A stretch of DNA of 64,000 nucleotides from contig OU696570.1 of the NCBI GenBank assembly GCA_916048095.2, forward strand, positions 3,061,018 through 3,125,017, written 5' to 3'. Under the pieces are notes generated by a model, which saw nothing but the letters and a program-made list of their open reading frames with translations, did no database searches and was not told the origin of the DNA. The DNA comes from Sacculina carcini (Eukaryota; Arthropoda; Thecostraca; Sacculinidae). Numbering within the stretch: position 1 is the first letter of the stretch; every line of letters starts with the position of its first letter. The position numbers were made by a program, and so were the translations under genes. Below, piece after piece: positions 17,789-26,217 of this stretch.

Positions 17789-18513
17789 TCAGGACTTTGA
17801 CAAAATGCAAAGACTTTAGTTGGTTATACATTAAACATCCAAATGTGGCTGGGTCTTTGTGTAGTGGAGCATGGCTGCACGCGCTTCCGGTGGCCAGCCT
17901 GGGCCTTCTTCTGCCAGACGATGTGGTGCGTGTAGGCGTGGCGTTGCGTATCGGCTCGCCCGTCCAACAACCCCACAGATGCCGATGCGGTGCCGTGTCG
18001 GACAAATGGGGGCATCATGCGTTGTCATGTCAACAAAGCGCGGGACGAATTCCAAGGCACACGGTGCTCAACGACACTGTGTATCGCGGTTTGGCGGCAG
18101 CTGGGATCGGCGCGGTGCTGGAACCACGAGGCCTGGACAGAGGAGACGGACGCCGCCCGGACGGGATAACCGTATACCCTTTCACGAGCGGCAAAAGCCT
18201 TGTCTGGGACGCCACCTGCTCAAACACGTTCAGCACCACACACACGCTGAACTGCGCCATCAACGCCGGCGCAGCAGCCCTAGCAGTAGAACAACGCAAG
18301 CGCCAGCGATACGCATCGCTGACGGACCGGTACCACTTCGTGCCAGTAGCGGTGGAGACCAGCGGTGCTCTGGGACCAGCATGCGAGACACTGTGCAAGC
18401 ACATCGGTCGAAAGATCACAGAGCGCACAGGCGAGAAGCGTGAAACTGCCTGGCTAATTCAGCGAGTTAGTCTGGCCATCATGCGCGGCAACGCTGCCTG
18501 TGTCTTGTTGTGA
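17752..18513 (+). CDS. retroelement C-terminal domain ORF, copy 1 (chimeric start)
   Basis: A 253-codon frame whose ATG lies inside the end of the glycoprotein ORF in another frame (37-base overlap). Only codons from 17863 on are retroelement: SGAWLHALPVASLGLLLPDD, HRCRCG...DKWGHHALSC (Cys/His motif), GRIPRHTALND, LEPRGLDRGDGRRPDG, LVWDATCSNT, VAVETSGALGP, LIQRVSLAIMRGNAA. I know this block as the part downstream of reverse transcriptase in many invertebrate retroelement proteins. The RH..N / RPDG / WD.T pattern resembles a PD-(D/E)XK-like nuclease fold, but that is a guess. RT itself is absent. GC-rich, unlike the viral part. Copy-specific: Val for Met in GAVSDK, Val in HTVLND, Val in AVEQRK. 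Whether the chimeric ATG is used is unknown. Confidence 0.7.
   Translation: MGAMDTRKEGALVRTLTKCKDFSWLYIKHPNVAGSLCSGAWLHALPVASLGLLLPDDVVRVGVALRIGSPVQQPHRCRCGAVSDKWGHHALSCQQSAGRIPRHTVLNDTVYRGLAAAGIGAVLEPRGLDRGDGRRPDGITVYPFTSGKSLVWDATCSNTFSTTHTLNCAINAGAAALAVEQRKRQRYASLTDRYHFVPVAVETSGALGPACETLCKHIGRKITERTGEKRETAWLIQRVSLAIMRGNAACVLL
17853..17862 (+). other. phenuivirus-type segment terminus fused to retroelement
   Basis: gtctttgtgt, complement of the family-wide ACACAAAGAC end. The very next base (17863) starts the retroelement reading AGT GGA GCA TGG, Ser-Gly-Ala-Trp. The joint is identical in all twelve complete units, 74 bases after each glycoprotein stop. Confidence 0.85.
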
Positions 18514-18700
18514 TAGTTTTTACGTAATATGAACAATACATATGCACACAAAAAAAGAAAAGAAAAAAAAAGTGTCAGTCTGCACACCCACTGAGACACA
18601 CTGTGTTGGCTGCTTGGCAGTCACCGCGTACGAGAGCTGCCTCGGGGGGCACTGCACAGGCACAACACTTGATTCTAATCTTAGAATCTCAGCTCCGAAC

Positions 18701-21547
18701 ATGAGTGCGCTTTCTGGTTCCAAGATGTTAGTTGGCTGGGTAGTGAGCTTCATGCTTGTAATGACACTACCATGGAGCACTACCTCAATTGACTGCCAAG
18801 GCAACTCAGTGTTGGCTAACTCCAATGGACACGGTTGTCCCTTTCCTAGAGATAGTATCATGAGAAACTACGACTGCGATGGTTCCTGCAATGAGTTGCA
18901 GACCATGATCAAGAACGATAAAACAGGGAAGGTGCAGCTCATCAGACTGAAAAACTTCACCAACATTGAGATGGATGACACTGACCAACAGATTACTGGA
19001 TCCTGCTTTCTATTCAAGAGATCTGGAAAGTCACCGGAGATGGATTCTGACATTTGCTCCGTTAATGGAATCACGGTCAAGCAGTGTCAGGCTAAGACTA
19101 AGCAACAGATAGAGAGGTTGAACTTTATCGTGTCTGAAGAGGAAATCTTCTATGTGACATCCATAACGATAAGGCCTTCCAAGACTGTTAATCTGAAGCA
19201 ATGCTGCTACTGGTCAAGAAATTGCCATTGTGACACTAGAAGATGTTCATCCAGGGATAAGCTGTGCCATCAGAAGTTCTCACAAGACAGCCTTCTACCT
19301 CGCAGTGGCAATTGTACAATGAAGCGTAGGATGTGGTGCCCACTGCACGAAGTCATCGTGGAAGACAAGCTCATCTCAGCAGAATGTGTGGGGTCTCTGA
19401 CAGCAGTGGTTAGCAGAGAGGAGGAGAAAATCACCAATTACGAAAATGTCTGTGACTTGATTGGCACTACATGTTCGCCCCAGGGCATGCTGATAAGTAA
19501 TCCTTTAAAGACAAACCTCCTAGTTGAGATGACAGATGTTGGCATGCATTACGATCTACTCCTCACTCCTGGAGGAAACACAATTGACAGCAGTCTGATG
19601 GTGAGATCAGGGCTAAAGTCTTTTTCATTGAGAGTGGATATAAACGGGCAGTCATGTGAAAAGACATACACTTGTCCCAGACGGAAGATATGTGATATGA
19701 TTTCCTGTTCTTTCTGTAGAGAAAAGATCTACAACTGGTCCTGTGCAACACAGATAGAGGTCCTAGTTGCCCTAATGACTGCTTGCATGAGCATCATTTG
19801 TGTGTGGATGCTTCTCATGATAACTTGTGCTTTAATCAAGCCTTTTAGGATCATCTACTCTATCCTGTTCAGATGCCTTAGGGGATCCATCTCCATCTTA
19901 ATTAGGATGATGGTACGAAGAAGAGAATCTAAGAGAGTTGACACTTCTCCTCTACTGCCTAGGGTTGTGGACTCACCAAGAAATACTGTCAGGACATCAA
20001 AAGATTTTGGACGCATCAATCTCAGCAGCATGAAATGGTTGACTAAGATGGCTTTGATCTCAGCTGTGGGAGCAATGATAACAGTAGAAGAGTTGACTAG
20101 CTGCTCTGATGGGATATGCACAACTTCTTCAGATGCAAGAATTGCAGTATCTCCTGTGTCACAAACATCGAGATTCATGTTAAGAGACAAGAACAGTGGC
20201 AGATCCGTCCTGAGTTTGGAGGTGATAACAAAACACTTAAGCTATGCCTGCGACAAGAAATTTTTGTATTACACAACCACTCCTAGTGTGAAGACAGAAG
20301 GACTCATCAGATGTGATAAGAATGGAAATGCTGAGTGCTACGATGGGCAATGCAACAAGGAGCTCTTCACCACTCCAGAAACAGGATTTGAATACAAGGA
20401 TTGTGTATCTGCTGGGATGGGCTGGGGTCATGGATGTGGTTTGATTGAATCTGCTTGTGCATGGAGAAGAATGATAGTTACATCCAAACCAGGGTCTATC
20501 CCTATAAAAGTGGAGAAGTGCTCCAGCTGGAACCTTAGAGTTGATCTTGAGGTTAGGATAACAGAAAACCAGACAATCAGAATGTCCAAGGTGCAATTGC
20601 ATCCAGGGGTTCCACTAAAGCTAAACCACATACAGCTAACCCTAACAACAGCTATAACTCCACAAATTCCGGTCACCAATGATTGCATCTTGACTAAGGG
20701 GTTCGGTGACACGAAACAGCTAGCCATCGCACCATGTAATGATGTGGGTGAGTACTCACCAGGTAGAGTTGGAGTCATACAGTGTCCAAATATATACGCT
20801 CTCAGTAATCTAGCTGAATGTGAGGTTTCTCAGTCCGCAATGAAGTTGAGTGGAACTAAATATGTGAGAGGTGAAATAGATGGTGTGGATTTGCACGAAA
20901 TAATGGACAAAAGATCCACTCCATTCAAAATTGGATCCACTTTTATCAGATCAATAAGAGGATCTCCAGTTATTACCATGAAACAAAATACATTAATGGA
21001 GATTAGTATTGTGACAAACAAAGCTAGACTGTTAGTTAGCCCTTCTACTGCTACCTGCTCCGTGATGTCAGTTTCCATGGATGGCTGTTCTCAGTGTAGC
21101 CCTGGGGCTGACATAAGCATGGCCATTGTTACTTCAGACTCTGGAGAAGCAATATTGGAATGTCCAGGATTTCCTCCTGCAGTAACTTCGTTTAAGAGTG
21201 GCAAGGTTGATGTGGTTTTCACAATGCACTTCTCTGAGATGAAGGTTGGCTTAAACTGTAAACTCTTGTGTCCAATGAGCTCAACTCCAGTTTATATTGA
21301 GGGAGTTCTCATTCAAGAAGTTATGCAGAGATCCCAGCTCGTAGAAACATCCATGACAGATAGCAAAAGACCAGGAGGTATAGGATGGTTCTCAACAGAC
21401 TTCATCTCTACAATGTTCAGATCAATGATCCCAAGCTGGGTGCTCTGGATTATGTGCGCCCTTGTTGGAGTGTCTCTGCTTAAGGTGGTTGCTCCGATAG
21501 TGCTGACAATGTGGGGGCTATGGATACAAGGAAAGAAGGAGCACTAG
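18701..21547 (+). CDS. Gn/Gc precursor, copy 2
   Basis: Same 948-residue architecture as copy 1, with Val in GNSVLAN as in all later copies. No amino-acid change from the array consensus seen. Preceded by the 83-bp gag piece at 18572-18654. Confidence 0.85.
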   Translation: MSALSGSKMLVGWVVSFMLVMTLPWSTTSIDCQGNSVLANSNGHGCPFPRDSIMRNYDCDGSCNELQTMIKNDKTGKVQLIRLKNFTNIEMDDTDQQITGSCFLFKRSGKSPEMDSDICSVNGITVKQCQAKTKQQIERLNFIVSEEEIFYVTSITIRPSKTVNLKQCCYWSRNCHCDTRRCSSRDKLCHQKFSQDSLLPRSGNCTMKRRMWCPLHEVIVEDKLISAECVGSLTAVVSREEEKITNYENVCDLIGTTCSPQGMLISNPLKTNLLVEMTDVGMHYDLLLTPGGNTIDSSLMVRSGLKSFSLRVDINGQSCEKTYTCPRRKICDMISCSFCREKIYNWSCATQIEVLVALMTACMSIICVWMLLMITCALIKPFRIIYSILFRCLRGSISILIRMMVRRRESKRVDTSPLLPRVVDSPRNTVRTSKDFGRINLSSMKWLTKMALISAVGAMITVEELTSCSDGICTTSSDARIAVSPVSQTSRFMLRDKNSGRSVLSLEVITKHLSYACDKKFLYYTTTPSVKTEGLIRCDKNGNAECYDGQCNKELFTTPETGFEYKDCVSAGMGWGHGCGLIESACAWRRMIVTSKPGSIPIKVEKCSSWNLRVDLEVRITENQTIRMSKVQLHPGVPLKLNHIQLTLTTAITPQIPVTNDCILTKGFGDTKQLAIAPCNDVGEYSPGRVGVIQCPNIYALSNLAECEVSQSAMKLSGTKYVRGEIDGVDLHEIMDKRSTPFKIGSTFIRSIRGSPVITMKQNTLMEISIVTNKARLLVSPSTATCSVMSVSMDGCSQCSPGADISMAIVTSDSGEAILECPGFPPAVTSFKSGKVDVVFTMHFSEMKVGLNCKLLCPMSSTPVYIEGVLIQEVMQRSQLVETSMTDSKRPGGIGWFSTDFISTMFRSMIPSWVLWIMCALVGVSLLKVVAPIVLTMWGLWIQGKKEH

Positions 21548-22272
21548 TCAGGACTTTGACAAAATGCAAAGACTTTAGTTGGTTATACATTAAACATCCA
21601 AATGTGGCTGGGTCTTTGTGTAGTGGAGCATGGCTGCACGCGCTTCCGGTGGCCAGCCTGGGCCTTCTTCTGCCAGACGATGTGGTGCGTGTAGGCGTGG
21701 CGTTGCGTATCGGCTCGCCCGTCCAACAACCCCACAGATGCCGATGCGGTGCCATGTCGGACAAATGGGGGCATCATGCGTTGTCATGTCAACAAAGCGC
21801 GGGACGAATTCCAAGGCACACGGCGCTCAACGACACTGTGTATCGCGGTTTGGCGGCAGCTAGGATCGGCGCGGTGCTGGAACCACGAGGCCTGGACAGA
21901 GGAGACGGACGCCGCCCGGACGGGATAACCGTATACCCTTTCACGAGCGGCAAAAGCCTTGTCTGGGACGCCACCTGCTCAAACACGTTCAGCACCACAC
22001 ACACGCTGAACTGCGCCATCAACGCCGGCGCAGCAGCCCTAGCAGCAGAACAACGCAAGCGCCAGCGATACGCATCGCTGACGGACCGGTACCACTTCGT
22101 GCCAGTAGCGGTGGAGACCAGCGGTGCTCTGGGACCAGCATGCGAGACACTGTGCAAGCACATCGGTCGAAAGATCACAGAGCGCACAGGCGAGAAGCGT
22201 GAAACTGCCTGGCTAATTCAGCGAGTTAGTCTGGCCATCATGCGCGGCAACGCTGCCTGTGTCTTGTTGTGA
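21511..22272 (+). CDS. retroelement C-terminal ORF, copy 2
   Basis: Consensus sequence except Arg for Gly in LAAARIG (ctaggatcgg instead of ctgggatcgg). Retroelement-derived from 21622. Confidence 0.7.
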   Translation: MGAMDTRKEGALVRTLTKCKDFSWLYIKHPNVAGSLCSGAWLHALPVASLGLLLPDDVVRVGVALRIGSPVQQPHRCRCGAMSDKWGHHALSCQQSAGRIPRHTALNDTVYRGLAAARIGAVLEPRGLDRGDGRRPDGITVYPFTSGKSLVWDATCSNTFSTTHTLNCAINAGAAALAAEQRKRQRYASLTDRYHFVPVAVETSGALGPACETLCKHIGRKITERTGEKRETAWLIQRVSLAIMRGNAACVLL

Positions 22273-22459
22273 TAGTTTTTACGTAATATGAACAATACAT
22301 ATGCACACAAAAAAAAAAAAAAAAAAAAAAGTGTCAGTCTGCACACCCACTGAGACACACTGTGTTGGCTGCTTGGCAGTCACCGCGTACGAGAGCTGCC
22401 TCGGGGGGCACTGCACAGGCACAACACTTGATTCTAATCTTAGAATCTCAGCTCCGAAC

Positions 22460-25306
22460 ATGAGTGCGCTTTCTGGTTCCAAGATGTTAGTTGGCTGGGT
22501 AGTGAGCTTCATGCTTGTAATGACACTACCATGGAGCACTACCTCAATTGACTGCCAAGGCAACTCAGTGTTGGCTAACTCCAATGGACACGGTTGTCCC
22601 TTTCCTAGAGATAGTATCATGAGAAACTACGACTGCGATGGTTCCTGCAATGAGTTGCAGACCATGATCAAGAACGATAAAACAGGGAAGGTGCAGCTCA
22701 TCAGACTGAAAAACTTCACCAACATTGAGATGGATGACACTGACCAACAGATTACTGGATCCTGCTTTCTATTCAAGAGATCTGGAAAGTCACCGGAGAT
22801 GGATTCTGACATTTGCTCCGTTAATGGAATCACGGTCAAGCAGTGTCAGGCTAAGACTAAGCAACAGATAGAGAGGTTGAACTTTATCGTGTCTGAAGAG
22901 GAAATCTTCTATGTGACATCCATAACGATAAGGCCTTCCAAGACTGTTAATCTGAAGCAATGCTGCTACTGGTCAAGAAATTGCCATTGTGACACTAGAA
23001 GATGTTCATCCAGGGATAAGCTGTGCCATCAGAAGTTCTCACAAGACAGCCTTCTACCTCGCAGTGGCAATTGTACAATGAAGCGTAGGATGTGGTGCCC
23101 ACTGCACGAAGTCATCGTGGAAGACAAGCTCATCTCAGCAGAATGTGTGGGGTCTCTGACAGCAGTGGTTAGCAGAGAGGAGGAGAAAATCACCAATTAC
23201 GAAAATGTCTGTGACTTGATTGGCACTACATGTTCGCCCCAGGGCATGCTGATAAGTAATCCTTTAAAGACAAACCTCCTAGTTGAGATGACAGATGTTG
23301 GCATGCATTACGATCTACTCCTCACTCCTGGAGGAAACACAATTGACAGCAGTCTGATGGTGAGATCAGGGCTAAAGTCTTTTTCATTGAGAGTGGATAT
23401 AAACGGGCAGTCATGTGAAAAGACATACACTTGTCCCAGACGGAAGATATGTGATATGATTTCCTGTTCTTTCTGTAGAGAAAAGATCTACAACTGGTCC
23501 TGTGCAACACAGATAGAGGTCCTAGTTGCCCTAATGACTGCTTGCATGAGCATCATTTGTGTGTGGATGCTTCTCATGATAACTTGTGCTTTAATCAAGC
23601 CTTTTAGGATCATCTACTCTATCCTGTTCAGATGCCTTAGGGTATCCATCTCCATCTTAATTAGGATGATGGTACGAAGAAGAGAATCTAAGAGAGTTGA
23701 CACTTCTCCTCTACTGCCTAGGGTTGTGGACTCACCAAGAAATACTGTCAGGACATCAAAAGATTTTGGACGCATCAATCTCAGCAGCATGAAATGGTTG
23801 ACTAAGATGGCTTTGATCTCAGCTGTGGGAGCAATGATAACAGTAGAAGAGTTGACTAGCTGCTCTGATGGGATATGCACAACTTCTTCAGATGCAAGAA
23901 TTGCAGTATCTCCTGTGTCACAAACATCGAGATTCATGTTAAGAGACAAGAACAGTGGCAGATCCGTCCTGAGTTTGGAGGTGATAACAAAACACTTAAG
24001 CTATGCCTGCGAAAAGAAATTTTTGTATTACACAACCACTCCTAGTGTGAAGACAGAAGGACTCATCAGATGTGATAAGAATGGAAATGCTGAGTGCTAC
24101 GATGGGCAATGCAACAAGGAGCTCTTCACCACTCCAGAAACAGGATTTGAATACAAGGATTGTGTATCTGCTGGGATGGGCTGGGGTCATGGATGTGGTT
24201 TGATTGAATCTGCTTGTGCATGGAGAAGAATGATAGTTACATCCAAACCAGGGTCTATCCCTATAAAAGTGGAGAAGTGCTCCAGCTGGAACCTTAGAGT
24301 TGATCTTGAGGTTAGGATAACAGAAAACCAGACAATCAGAATGTCCAAGGTGCAATTGCATCCAGGGGTTCCACTAAAGCTAAACCACATACAGCTAACC
24401 CTAACAACAGCTATAACTCCACAAATTCCGGTCACCAATGATTGCATCTTGACTAAGGGGTTCGGTGACACGAAACAGCTAGCCATCGCACCATGTAATG
24501 ATGTGGGTGAGTACTCACCAGGTAGAGTTGGAGTCATACAGTGTCCAAATATATACGCTCTCAGTAATCTAGCTGAATGTGAGGTTTCTCAGTCCGCAAT
24601 GAAGTTGAGTGGAACTAAATATGTGAGAGGTGAAATAGATGGTGTGGATTTGCACGAAATAATGGACAAAAGATCCACTCCATTCAAAATTGGATCCACT
24701 TTTATCAGATCAATAAGAGGATCTCCAGTTATTACCATGAAACAAAATACATTAATGGAGATTAGTATTGTGACAAACAAAGCTAGACTGTTAGTTAGCC
24801 CTTCTACTGCTACCTGCTCCGTGATGTCAGTTTCCATGGATGGCTGTTCTCAGTGTAGCCCTGGGGCTGACATAAGCATGGCCATTGTTACTTCAGACTC
24901 TGGAGAAGCAATATTGGAATGTCCAGGATTTCCTCCTGCAGTAACTTCGTTTAAGAGTGGCAAGGTTGATGTGGTTTTCACAATGCACTTCTCTGAGATG
25001 AAGGTTGGCTTAAACTGTAAACTCTTGTGTCCAATGAGCTCAACTCCAGTTTATATTGAGGGAGTTCTCATTCAAGAAGTTATGCAGAGATCCCAGCTCG
25101 TAGAAACATCCATGACAGATAGCAAAAGACCAGGAGGTATAGGATGGTTCTCAACAGACTTCATCTCTACAATGTTCAGATCAATGATCCCAAGCTGGGT
25201 GCTCTGGATTATGTGCGCCCTTGTTGGAGTGTCTCTGCTTAAGGTGGTTGCTCCGATAGTGCTGACAATGTGGGGGCTATGGATACAAGGAAAGAAGGAG
25301 CACTAG
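22460..25306 (+). CDS. Gn/Gc precursor, copy 3
   Basis: Full-length. Private changes: Val for Gly in the Gn cytoplasmic tail (RCLRVSIS) and Glu for Asp in Gc (SYACEKKF). Confidence 0.85.
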   Translation: MSALSGSKMLVGWVVSFMLVMTLPWSTTSIDCQGNSVLANSNGHGCPFPRDSIMRNYDCDGSCNELQTMIKNDKTGKVQLIRLKNFTNIEMDDTDQQITGSCFLFKRSGKSPEMDSDICSVNGITVKQCQAKTKQQIERLNFIVSEEEIFYVTSITIRPSKTVNLKQCCYWSRNCHCDTRRCSSRDKLCHQKFSQDSLLPRSGNCTMKRRMWCPLHEVIVEDKLISAECVGSLTAVVSREEEKITNYENVCDLIGTTCSPQGMLISNPLKTNLLVEMTDVGMHYDLLLTPGGNTIDSSLMVRSGLKSFSLRVDINGQSCEKTYTCPRRKICDMISCSFCREKIYNWSCATQIEVLVALMTACMSIICVWMLLMITCALIKPFRIIYSILFRCLRVSISILIRMMVRRRESKRVDTSPLLPRVVDSPRNTVRTSKDFGRINLSSMKWLTKMALISAVGAMITVEELTSCSDGICTTSSDARIAVSPVSQTSRFMLRDKNSGRSVLSLEVITKHLSYACEKKFLYYTTTPSVKTEGLIRCDKNGNAECYDGQCNKELFTTPETGFEYKDCVSAGMGWGHGCGLIESACAWRRMIVTSKPGSIPIKVEKCSSWNLRVDLEVRITENQTIRMSKVQLHPGVPLKLNHIQLTLTTAITPQIPVTNDCILTKGFGDTKQLAIAPCNDVGEYSPGRVGVIQCPNIYALSNLAECEVSQSAMKLSGTKYVRGEIDGVDLHEIMDKRSTPFKIGSTFIRSIRGSPVITMKQNTLMEISIVTNKARLLVSPSTATCSVMSVSMDGCSQCSPGADISMAIVTSDSGEAILECPGFPPAVTSFKSGKVDVVFTMHFSEMKVGLNCKLLCPMSSTPVYIEGVLIQEVMQRSQLVETSMTDSKRPGGIGWFSTDFISTMFRSMIPSWVLWIMCALVGVSLLKVVAPIVLTMWGLWIQGKKEH

Positions 25307-26031
25307 TCAGGACTTTGACAAAATGCAAAGACTTTAGTTGGTTATACATTAAACATCCAAATGTGGCTGGGTCTTTGTGTAGTGGAGCATGGCTGCACGC
25401 GCTTCCGGTGGCCAGCCTGGGCCTTCTTCTGCCAGACGATGTGGTGCGTGTAGGCGTGGCGTTGCGTATCGGCTCGCCCGTCCAACAACCCCACAGATGC
25501 CGATGCGGTGCCATGTCGGACAAATGGGGGCATCATGCGTTGTCATGTCAACAAAGCGCGGGACGAATTCCAAGGCACACGGCGCTCAACGACACTGTGT
25601 ATCGCGGTTTGGCGGCAGCTGGGATCGGCGCGGTGCTGGAACCACGAGGCCTGGACAGAGGAGACGGACGCCGCCCGGACGGGATAACCGTATACCCTTT
25701 CACGAGCGGCAAAAGCCTTGTCTGGGACGCCACCTGCTCAAACACGTTCAGCACCACACACACGCTGAACTGCGCCATCAACGCCGGCGCAGCAGCCCTA
25801 GCAGCAGAACAACGCAAGCGCCAGCGATACGCATCGCTGACGGACCGGTACCACTTCGTGCCAGTAGCGGTGGAGACCAGCGGTGCTCTGGGACCAGCAT
25901 GCGAGACACTGTGCAAGCACATCGGTCGAAAGATCACAGAGCGCACAGGCGAGAAGCGTGAAACTGCCTGGCTAATTCAGCGAGTTAGTCTGGCCATCAT
26001 GCGCGGCAACGCTGCCTGTGTCTTGTTGTGA
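25270..26031 (+). CDS. retroelement C-terminal ORF, copy 3
   Basis: Equals the array consensus at protein level, intact, with TGA at 26029-26031. Retroelement-derived from 25381. Confidence 0.7.
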   Translation: MGAMDTRKEGALVRTLTKCKDFSWLYIKHPNVAGSLCSGAWLHALPVASLGLLLPDDVVRVGVALRIGSPVQQPHRCRCGAMSDKWGHHALSCQQSAGRIPRHTALNDTVYRGLAAAGIGAVLEPRGLDRGDGRRPDGITVYPFTSGKSLVWDATCSNTFSTTHTLNCAINAGAAALAAEQRKRQRYASLTDRYHFVPVAVETSGALGPACETLCKHIGRKITERTGEKRETAWLIQRVSLAIMRGNAACVLL

Positions 26032-26217
26032 TAGTTTTTACGTAATATGAACAATACATATGCACACAAAAAAAAAAAAAAAAAAAAAGTGTCAGTCTGC
26101 ACACCCACTGAGACACACTGTGTTGGCTGCTTGGCAGTCACCGCGTACGAGAGCTGCCTCGGGGGGCACTGCACAGGCACAACACTTGATTCTAATCTTA
26201 GAATCTCAGCTCCGAAC

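Larger units (their letters stand above)
14896..17862 (+). other. endogenous phenuivirus-like M segment (unit 1), nearly complete
   Basis: It holds 46 bases of 5' untranslated sequence, the glycoprotein ORF (14942-17788) and 74 bases of 3' untranslated sequence ending in gtctttgtgt. The last ten bases are the complement of ACACAAAGAC, the conserved genomic 5' end of phenuivirus segments. So the right end is the true segment terminus in antigenome sense. The left end shows no ACACAAAG and may be truncated. The same block recurs in every unit. Confidence 0.85.
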
